A DNA stretch of 11,882 bases, taken from the NCBI GenBank assembly GCA_949093475.1, contig CARXAY010000019.1, positions 1 to 11,882 of the forward strand, read 5' to 3'. This DNA is from an uncultured Oscillospiraceae bacterium (GTDB taxonomy: Bacteria; Bacillota; Clostridia; Oscillospirales; Oscillospiraceae). This document shows, one piece after another, positions 1 through 6,800 of the stretch. Made by a program: the position numbers and the translations under genes. A model generated the notes under the pieces. That model did no database searches, was not told the DNA's origin, and saw only the letters and a list, made by a program, of their open reading frames with translations. The stretch's first letter is position 1. Each line of letters begins with the position of its first letter.

Positions 1-1
1 G

Positions 2-823
2 TTCCCCGATGAGTACACCGCCTTTGAGACCTACTGCAAGCTCTATCCCCACTCCGCCACCCTGCTGGTGGACACCTATAATGTGCTGCGCTCCGGCGTG
101 CCCAACGCCATTAAGGCGTTCCAAACAGTGCTTGCCCCGTTGGGCATTGAAAACTGCGCCATCCGCATCGACTCCGGCGACCTGACCTACCTCTCCAAAA
201 AGGCACGGAAAATGCTGGACGACGCGGGGCTGACCAAGTGCAAGATCGTGGCCTCCAACTCGCTGGACGAGTATATCATCCGCGACCTCATCCAGCAGGG
301 GGCGCAGATCGACGCCTTCGGTGTGGGCGAACGGCTCATCACCTCCAAATCCGAGCCGGTGTTCGGCGGCGTTTACAAACTGGCGGCCATTGAGGAGGAC
401 GGCCATATCGTCCCGAAAATCAAGGTGAGCGAGAACCCTGCCAAGATCACCACCCCCCACTTCAAAAAGGTCTACCGCCTGTTCGCCCCGGACACGGGGA
501 AGGCGTTTGCCGACTATATCGCCGTCTATGACGAGGTCATCGACGGCCGGCCCTTGGAGCTGTTCGACCCGCAGGCCACATGGAAATCCCAGACCATCAC
601 CGACTATGTGGCCAAGCCCCTCCTCGTCCCTATCTTCGAGGGAGGCAAGCGGGTGTATGAAACGCCCACGCTGGAGGAGGCCCGCGCCTACTGCGCCCAG
701 CAGGTGGACGCCCTGTGGGACGAGGTGAAGCGGTTTGAGAACCCCCACAACTACTATGTGGACTTGTCCCCAAAACTGTGGCAGATCAAGCAGGAGCTTT
801 TGAAGGAGCAGGGCCACAAGTAA
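2..823 (+). CDS. pncB: Nicotinate phosphoribosyltransferase, C-terminal part (5' end outside window)
   Basis: Nicotinate phosphoribosyltransferase joins nicotinate to PRPP with ATP hydrolysis to make nicotinate mononucleotide, the entry step of the Preiss-Handler NAD salvage route in the cytoplasm. The frame is open from base 2 and gives 273 residues up to a TAA stop at 821-823; family members are usually about 480 residues, so roughly the first 200 are missing to the left. Visible family hallmarks are IRIDSGDL, in which the acidic residues sit in the phosphoribosyl-binding region, then VASNSLDEY, and FGVGERLITS followed by PVFGGVYKL. The last two form the conserved barrel segment of the Firmicutes-type enzyme. 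The reading frame is intact and codon use matches the neighbours. A membrane protein gene starts 30 bases downstream with no terminator between them, so co-transcription is likely. The family assignment is secure; the promoter and start are not visible. Confidence 0.95.
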   Translation, partial: FPDEYTAFETYCKLYPHSATLLVDTYNVLRSGVPNAIKAFQTVLAPLGIENCAIRIDSGDLTYLSKKARKMLDDAGLTKCKIVASNSLDEYIIRDLIQQGAQIDAFGVGERLITSKSEPVFGGVYKLAAIEEDGHIVPKIKVSENPAKITTPHFKKVYRLFAPDTGKAFADYIAVYDEVIDGRPLELFDPQATWKSQTITDYVAKPLLVPIFEGGKRVYETPTLEEARAYCAQQVDALWDEVKRFENPHNYYVDLSPKLWQIKQELLKEQGHK

Positions 824-853
824 AAAAGAGAAACAGAAAAAGAGAGAGAAACC

Positions 854-2635
854 ATGAACAGAAGAGAGATGAAACGTTCCGCGAAGCAGGTCGTCAAGCG
901 GCACTGGCTGGCGCTGGTGTGCCTGTGTCTGGCGGCGGCGCTGCTGGGCACGGAGTTTACCTACAGTGTGCAGCTGTTCCAAATTGACTTGAGCGGCGAA
1001 GAGACGGCGGAGGAAGGCGTCCGCACCGACTTTGGCAGCGCCGACCTCTACGAGATGCTGGTGGACAGCTATCAGGAGAAAAATCCCCAGCCGCTTCAGC
1101 CCGCCGACGGCTTTTTGGGGCAGGTATTTGGCCGCTCCCGTGGGGTGCTGGCCGGGGTGGTGAATATGGTCGCCTCCGGCAAGGCCATCACCACGGTACT
1201 GATGGGCATCCGCTCGGTGACCCGCTCAGACGACTTGGCGGTGGCGGTGTTTGTGGGACTGAGCGTGCTGCTCAGTTTGGCTTTCTGGCTATTCGTAAAG
1301 GAGATATACGTCGTCGCCCTGCGCCGGGTGGTGCTGGAGGGGGAGGAGTATGAAAAGCTCTCCCTCTCCCGGCTCACCTTCCCTTGGCGGGAGGGCCGCT
1401 GGAAGCGGATCGCCGGGGCGATGCTCCGTTGCACCGTCTATCAATTTTTTTGGTGGTGTACCCTAATCGGCGGAATCATCAAGCAGTATTCCTACTTCCT
1501 TGTCCCGTACATTCTGGCGGAAAACCCCACCCTCACCGGGCGGGAGGCCATCACCCTCTCCCGGCGGATGATGAAGGGCCACAAGTGGCAGTGCTTTGTC
1601 TGGAAGCTGACCTTCTTCGGCTGGACGCTGTTGGCCGCTTTGACCTTCGGGCTGTCCCAGCTCCTGTTTTCCGGCCCTTATGAAGCGGCGTTTTTCGGGC
1701 GGTATTACGCCTATGTCCGCAACCACGCCAAGGCCCGGGGCATTCCCGGCGCGGAGAAGCTGACCGACGACTTCCTGTTTGAAAAAGCCTCCAAGGAGGC
1801 GCTGGACGCGGCCTATCCCCTCTCCGCCCAGTGCGCCGACAAGCCCGGCGACTGTATTTCGCAGGACAAGGGCTTCCGCCATTTTTTGGCGGCGAATTTC
1901 GGCATTTCCTTCTATTCCCGGGCGCAGGAGGCGGAGTATGACGCCGCCGTGGCCGCGTGGTCTGCGGGGCAGGCGGGGAAGGACATGGCGGAGGGTCTGG
2001 CTTACCCGGTGAAGCTGTGCCCCGCCCCCACCAAGGCACACAAGGATACGATCCCGCAGGTGAAATACCTGCGTCACTACTCGGTCTATTCTCTGGTGCT
2101 GATGTTTCTCCTGTTCGCCTTTGTGGGCTGGCTGTGGGAGGTGGCCATCGGCTTGGTTCAGGGCGGCGTCTTTGTCAACCGTGGGGTGCTTCACGGCCCG
2201 TGGCTGCCCATCTACGGCACGGGGGCGACCATGATCTTGGTGGTGCTGGCCCGCTTCCGCAAGAAGCCGGCGGCGGAGTTTTTCCTCGCCATCCTCCTGT
2301 CGGGGGCGGTGGAGTATTTCACCTCTTGGTATCTGGAGATGATGCACGGCGGGATGCGCTGGTGGGACTACACGGGCTATTTCCTCAACCTCAACGGCCG
2401 CATCTGCGCCGAGGGACTGCTGGTGTTCGGCGTGGCCGGAGCGGCAGTGGTCTACTTCCTTGCCCCCGCCATTGACGGCGTGATCCGAAGGATCAAGCCC
2501 GCCGTCGCCATCACGCTGGCGGCGGCGCTGCTGGCGGTGTTTTTGGCGGACAACGCCTATTCTTCCATTCACCCCAACGCAGGCCCCGGCGTCACCGACG
2601 TGACCGCAGCATACATAGAAAAACGGACGCGTTAA
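854..2635 (+). CDS. DUF975 / CmpB-like (putative ABC transporter type IV) fusion membrane protein
   Basis: This 593-residue protein has two membrane halves. Residues 1 to about 300 resemble DUF975 proteins: a basic amphipathic start (NRREMKRSAKQ), a first helix near 20-38, further helices near 130-155, 195-225 and 250-280, and a closing PYEAAFFGRYYAYVR stretch. Residues about 300-405 are soluble and charged. Residues about 410-560 match the CmpB 'putative ABC-transporter type IV' family, with GWLWEV, GVFVNRGVLHGPW and PIYGTG followed by several helices. Both families are poorly characterised, so transport is a family label, not a demonstrated role, and no ATPase gene is nearby. The gene follows pncB by 30 bases, so the two probably share a transcript. 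The ATG at 854 has only a weak purine-rich leader (GAGAGAG) rather than AGGAGG. A second in-frame ATG at 869 is an alternative start. Its last codons form one arm of the terminator at 2619-2647. Confidence 0.85.
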   Translation: MNRREMKRSAKQVVKRHWLALVCLCLAAALLGTEFTYSVQLFQIDLSGEETAEEGVRTDFGSADLYEMLVDSYQEKNPQPLQPADGFLGQVFGRSRGVLAGVVNMVASGKAITTVLMGIRSVTRSDDLAVAVFVGLSVLLSLAFWLFVKEIYVVALRRVVLEGEEYEKLSLSRLTFPWREGRWKRIAGAMLRCTVYQFFWWCTLIGGIIKQYSYFLVPYILAENPTLTGREAITLSRRMMKGHKWQCFVWKLTFFGWTLLAALTFGLSQLLFSGPYEAAFFGRYYAYVRNHAKARGIPGAEKLTDDFLFEKASKEALDAAYPLSAQCADKPGDCISQDKGFRHFLAANFGISFYSRAQEAEYDAAVAAWSAGQAGKDMAEGLAYPVKLCPAPTKAHKDTIPQVKYLRHYSVYSLVLMFLLFAFVGWLWEVAIGLVQGGVFVNRGVLHGPWLPIYGTGATMILVVLARFRKKPAAEFFLAILLSGAVEYFTSWYLEMMHGGMRWWDYTGYFLNLNGRICAEGLLVFGVAGAAVVYFLAPAIDGVIRRIKPAVAITLAAALLAVFLADNAYSSIHPNAGPGVTDVTAAYIEKRTR

Positions 2636-2647
2636 GCGTCCGTTTTT
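2619..2647. terminator. Bidirectional intrinsic terminator shared by the convergent genes
   Basis: A perfect inverted repeat pairs 2619-2630 with 2636-2647. It has a 7-bp GC-rich core (CGGACGC with GCGTCCG), a 5-base loop GTTAA at 2631-2635, five A on the left and six T on the right (2643-2648). The T tract follows the hairpin on both strands, so it can end transcripts from either side. The left arm is coding for the plus-strand gene (final residues KRTR) and the right arm is coding for the minus-strand gene (final residues KTDA). The TTAA in the loop supplies the stop codons of both. Confidence 0.9.
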
Positions 2648-3564
2648 TCTTCGTTCGTTTCCGGCGGGGGCGTTTCCTCGATTGGATCGACGTGGATCAT
2701 AATGTGCTTGATATCCGGAAAATCCCGCTCCACGGCGGCGTGGACGCGCTCGGCGATGGCGTGGGCGTCCCGGAGCTTCAGCTCGCCGTCCACCTGAATG
2801 ACCAGATCGATATACACCCGGTTGCCGAAGGTGCGCGACTGGAGCAGAGCCACCCCCAGCACGTCGGACTGGGCCAGAACGTAGTCCCGGAGCTTGGCGT
2901 CGTACTCCTCCCCCCGGGAGGTGTCCAGCATTTTGGAAAGAGCGTCCTTCAAAATGTCATAGGCTACCTTTAAGATGAACAGGCAGATGACCACGCTGGC
3001 CACGCTGTCCAGCACAGGCCAGCCCAGCATCGCCCCGCCCACGCCGATGAGCGAGCCGACGGAGGAAAAGGCGTCGGAGCGGTGATGCCACGCGTCCGCC
3101 ATAAAGGCGGGGGAGTTCAGGAGCTTGGCGTAATACCGGGTGTACCAGAACATCCCCTCCTTCATCCCGATGGACACCAGCGCCGCCACAAGGGCGATGA
3201 CGCCGGGCGGGGTCAGGCCGTCATAGTGGCCCGCCAGAATGTTGGTCACGCCCACCTTGCCGATCCCCAGTCCGGTGACCAGCAAAATCAGCCCCAGAAG
3301 CAAGGAGGCGACGCACTCAAACCGCTCGTGGCCGTAAGGATGTTCCTTGTCGGCGGGCTTTTGGGACAGCCGCACCCCCAGATAGGCGATCAGGGTGGTG
3401 AACACGTCGGAGAGGGAGTGAATGGCGTCGGACACCATCGCCCCCGACCGCCCCATCACCCCCGCAAAGAGCTTGAATACGGTCAGGACGACGTTGCCCA
3501 GCACCGTTACCACGGACACCCGCTTGATCATGGCATTGGCTTGCGCTTCATTGACTTCTGCCAT
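2632..3564 (-). CDS. Cation diffusion facilitator (CDF) family metal exporter
   Basis: This 310-residue protein is a proton-coupled divalent-metal exporter of the inner membrane with the usual CDF length and plan. Six helices lie in residues about 15-200, followed by a cytoplasmic ferredoxin-like dimer domain (about 205-295, with VYIDLVIQVDG and HIMIHVDP). The transport site is visible: helix 2 has H49-SLS-D53 within SDAIHSLSD, and helix 5 has H160-HRS-D164 within AWHHRSD. The family signature HPYGHERFE is at 75-83. A His/Asp plus His/Asp site is most often found in zinc-type members, so zinc is the best guess, but iron, cobalt or cadmium cannot be excluded. The ATG is preceded by an excellent ribosome site (TTAAGGAGGG, plus-strand bases 3571-3580), which fixes the start. 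The C-terminal tail is acidic and Pro/Glu-rich. The gene converges on the membrane gene at 854 and diverges from the giant surface gene. Confidence 0.93.
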   Translation of the reverse strand: MAEVNEAQANAMIKRVSVVTVLGNVVLTVFKLFAGVMGRSGAMVSDAIHSLSDVFTTLIAYLGVRLSQKPADKEHPYGHERFECVASLLLGLILLVTGLGIGKVGVTNILAGHYDGLTPPGVIALVAALVSIGMKEGMFWYTRYYAKLLNSPAFMADAWHHRSDAFSSVGSLIGVGGAMLGWPVLDSVASVVICLFILKVAYDILKDALSKMLDTSRGEEYDAKLRDYVLAQSDVLGVALLQSRTFGNRVYIDLVIQVDGELKLRDAHAIAERVHAAVERDFPDIKHIMIHVDPIEETPPPETNEEKTDA

Positions 3565-3587
3565 AGCAGTCCCTCCTTAAAGGCGTA

Positions 3588-3616
3588 ATCTTACACCATT
3601 CTATGCGCCGTGTCAA
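3588..3616 (-). promoter_or_regulatory. Sigma-A-type promoter of the CDF exporter gene
   Basis: On the minus strand a perfect -35 box TTGACA (plus-strand 3611-3616) is followed after exactly 17 bases by TAAGAT (plus-strand 3588-3593), a 4/6 match to the -10 consensus. Transcription would begin near 3581, leaving a leader of about 17 bases that starts directly at the ribosome site. This is a sequence match only; no metal-regulator operator was recognised. Confidence 0.75.
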
Positions 3617-3690
3617 GATACGGTTTTGAAAAAATGATTGAAACAGTCCTGTCGGAATATACAAATGTCAAAAAGGAAGGCGAAAAAAAC

Positions 3691-3718
3691 TTGACGGGTT
3701 CACCAAAAAAGCTATAAT
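3691..3718 (+). promoter_or_regulatory. Sigma-A-type promoter of the giant surface protein gene
   Basis: TTGACG at 3691-3696 and a perfect TATAAT at 3713-3718 are separated by 16 bases, within an A-rich stretch that stands out from the GC-rich surroundings. The start of transcription would be near 3725, giving a leader of about 74 bases before the ATG at 3799. The promoter faces away from the exporter promoter about 75 bases to its left. Confidence 0.8.
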
Positions 3719-3735
3719 AATACGCAAGGGGAAAA

Positions 3736-3769
3736 TCGGGCATTCCAAGGCGAATGCTTGCTTGCCCGA
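3736..3769 (+). promoter_or_regulatory. Inverted repeat / hairpin in the 5' leader of the giant gene
   Basis: TCGGGCA (3736-3742) is the reverse complement of TGCCCGA (3763-3769). Inside it, GCATTC (3740-3745) is the reverse complement of GAATGC (3752-3757). The two pairings share bases 3740-3742, so they compete. The element lies between the predicted transcription start (about 3725) and the ribosome site (3783-3790). It has no T tract after it, so it does not look like a simple terminator. It could be an mRNA-stabilising or regulatory hairpin, or an operator. The structure is visible; the function is unknown. Confidence 0.45.
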
Positions 3770-3798
3770 AACAACCACATTTAAGGGAGGAAACAACG

Positions 3799-3879
3799 AT
3801 GAGACGTTGGAGAAGGTTGATTTCTGTGCTTCTGGCGGCAGTTATGGTGCTGTCGCTGCTGCCTGCGGCGGCCTTGGCC
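3799..3879 (+). other. Signal peptide of the giant surface protein
   Basis: Residues 1-27 begin with four arginines (MRRWRR), followed by a hydrophobic core (LISVLLAAVMVLSLLP) and an AALA cleavage site. The most likely cut is after A27 (ALA, then AGE). This is a standard Sec/SPase I signal: the twin arginines are not in an SRRxFLK context, and no lipobox cysteine is present. Confidence 0.92.
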
Positions 3880-6800
3880 GCGGGGGAAACGGAGCGGACG
3901 GTCACCCTGCCTGCGGGCAATATGTGGGCCTACGTCAGCAACCATGGCGCGTGGGGCGTGGGTGCGGAATCCCATGCGCTCAAGCTATATAAGCTGGCTG
4001 ACAGCTCTGCTGTTTCGGGCAGTGCGGCTACCTCTATTGAGGATGGCGGTATTTACCTGATCGGAGACACAGCACCCATTGGGTCAAACGACAAGTTCAG
4101 GAAGATGTACGCGCAGGCCGGCGCAACGGACTCCTGCGGAGAAAGTACCACGCCGGGAGACCCGTACACGCTTCCCAGCGGTTGCCAGAACCACAAGGCC
4201 AACCATATGTTCCAGATGAACGTAGACGCCAATGGCTGGTACACCATTAAGAACGTGTCCAACAATAAATATCTGGACATAAGCTCCCGCACGGTGGGTG
4301 AGTACAACCAAATTGCGCTTACCGCTACCCCCACCAAATTTGCCGTGACCAAGGTCGATGGAGCTGGGATGTTCACCATTGCCGCCGCTGTCGTCGATCC
4401 CAACGCGCCCCCTGACCTCAACGACCTCACCGAGCCGCTGTACGGCGCAATCGTGGACGACGACCTTCAGTACGTCCAAGAGGATTTCCGCGCGGCTTTG
4501 GCCGTGGACGCCAAGGCCGCGACCCTGAACGCTTGGCGCAACGATACCGCCGTGTCCCAGATCTTTTTGGCGGCGGGGCAAAATAATCTGACGGGGGTCA
4601 CCGCCACCGCAGGGGACTTCTCCGACGGCAAAGGACACACCATCGCCGCCCAAAACGTAGACCTTTCCTTTATCAAGGTGGTTCAGGCGTATACCGGGAT
4701 GCCCGGCTGGGGCGATTCCCACGGCGTGGCCGTGCCCACGGGCAGCCGCAAGGACGCCGCGGAAGTCCTGATGGGGGCTGACCCGGTGGATGTGGCCGCC
4801 GGGAAGGTGCAGGGCCTTTGGGTGTCGGTGAACGTGCCCAAGGACGCAGAGCCGGGTACATACAGCGGCCAGATCACCGTGACGGCGAGCGGTTTGGCCG
4901 AGGCGAAAAAGCTCACCTTTACGTATACGCTGAACGTGGCGTCTCCCGTCCTCCCCGACGCCACGGAGTTTAAGAACGGCTTTGACATCGAGCTGTGGCA
5001 GAATCCCTATGCCTCGGCGGAGTATTATGAGGTAACCCCCTTCTCCCCGGAACATTTTGCCATTTTGCGGCCTATCATGGAGAAGTACAAGTCCATCGGC
5101 GGTCACGCCATCACCACCACCATCGCCGAGGACGCATGGGCGCGGCAGACCTACAGCCAAAACGAGGTCCACATCCCCAGCATGGTGGCGTGGAGCAAGA
5201 ACGCGGCGGGAGAGTGGGTCTTTGACTACACCGACTTCGACAAGTGGGTCGAGTTCAATATCCATGAGATCGGCATCGGCGATAAGATTGTGTGCTACAG
5301 CACAGCTCCGTGGACCAACGAGATCCGCTATCTGGACGCCAGCGGGACAAAGCAGGTCATCCCCAAGGGCAGCACCGCCGCTTGGAACGAGGGGTGGACC
5401 GCCTTTTTGACCGATCTGATGGCCCATATGGAGGAAAAGGGCTGGAAGGACCGGACCTACATCGGCATTGATGAGCGGGGGATCGACGACGCGGCGCTGA
5501 CCCTGATCGAGAGCGTGACGGGCACTGACGGCAAGCCTTTCAAAAAGGCGGGAGCCATGGATAGGATGGACGCGGCCCACCAAGCCCTCTCCATCCGCAT
5601 TGATGATTTGAATGTTGGCTCTATGGCGGTAAAGGGTAACCTGAGCACCTTTCAGAATATGCTGTCCACGCGAAAGGCCGCCGGTTTGCGCACTACCGTC
5701 TACTCCTGCACCGAACACAAGCCCGGCAACTTCTCCCTGAGCGCCCCGGGCGAGAGCTACTGGACCATGCTCTATTCCTACGCTGTGGGCGGAACCGGCT
5801 TTTTGCGCTGGGCCTATGATTCATGGGTGGCCGACCCCCTGCGGGACACCAGCCATGCCATGTTCGAGGCCGGGGACTGCTTCCTCATCTTCCCTGACGA
5901 AAAGGATGCCGTGAACCCGGTGGCCCACTCCAGCCTGCGCTTGGAGAAGATGGCTCAGGGCGTGCGGGACGTGAACAAGCTCATGACCATCCGGGCCAAC
6001 TGCCCCGCCATGGAGAGCGCGGTGGACACGCTGGCCGCCACGGTGAGGTCTACCTACGACTCCTCCGGCTACTACCTCACCGCTGCGGGCAAGACCGCGC
6101 TGGCCGCCGACATGAAGACCCTGCGGCAGGGGATCGTCTCCCTCACGGCAGAATACGAAGAGCGGCTGGCTCTGGGCGCCACCAAGAAGGTGAACCTCCA
6201 GCCCAAGGATGTGCCCATCGTGATGCTGCCTGAGCAGTATCAGGGCGATGTGTACGGGCCAATTTTGGATCGTTCCAACCAGTATTACGGCCAGCCTGAC
6301 ATGATCACCCTCCCCGACGGCACCCTGGTCACCGCCTTCCCCAAGGGCCACGGCTGCGGCCCGCTGATTATGATGAAGAGCGACAACCGGGGGGAGAGCT
6401 GGGAGAGGATCGAGAACACGCCTGCAAACTGGGAACGGTCTTTAGAGACCCCCACAATGTACACTTTGAATTTCACCAATGGCGATGTAAAGTATGTCCT
6501 TATCACCGGGCGGCCCAACTGGAGTCATAACACAGGCTCCGGCGCTTCGGGCGGTTGGGACGCGTCCGTCAGCGACGACGGCATCCACTGGAGCGACGCG
6601 GTGCAGTATCAGGGGGACTGCGGGTTATACTCCGTGGTGGCTATGGCCAGCCTGATCCAACTGAAGGATGCGAACGGCAACTGGATCGACAAGTGGATGG
6701 GCGTTTTCCATGATTTGAACTACAACAACTACAAAACATATCTGACCTTTGACGCGAACGGCAATATGCAGTGGTCTGCCCCGGAGCGTTATCTGGCAGA

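Noticed and set aside
1463..2572. A 369-codon minus-strand frame opposite the DUF975/CmpB gene
   Set aside because: It is again in register with the sense codons, has a low-complexity Gln/Arg/His-rich product, and the plus strand has clear membrane families and motifs.
3082..3588. Plus-strand frame of 168 codons over the exporter gene
   Set aside because: It lies opposite conserved CDF motifs (HPYGHERFE, HHRSD), its product is His/Gly/Gln-rich, and it has no ribosome site of note.
3643..3652. Short symmetric site ACAG-TC-CTGT as a possible metal-regulator operator
   Set aside because: It is only four bases per arm, lies upstream of the exporter -35 box, and does not match a Zur, Fur, MntR or CzrA box that I can recognise.
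3799..3840. Twin-arginine (Tat) signal because of the MRRWRR start
   Set aside because: The arginines are not followed by the x-F-L-K type pattern and the hydrophobic core is long, so it reads as a Sec signal.
3591..3920. Minus-strand frame of 109 codons covering the promoter region and the start of the giant gene
   Set aside because: It spans both promoters and the antisense of the signal peptide, and its product resembles no family.
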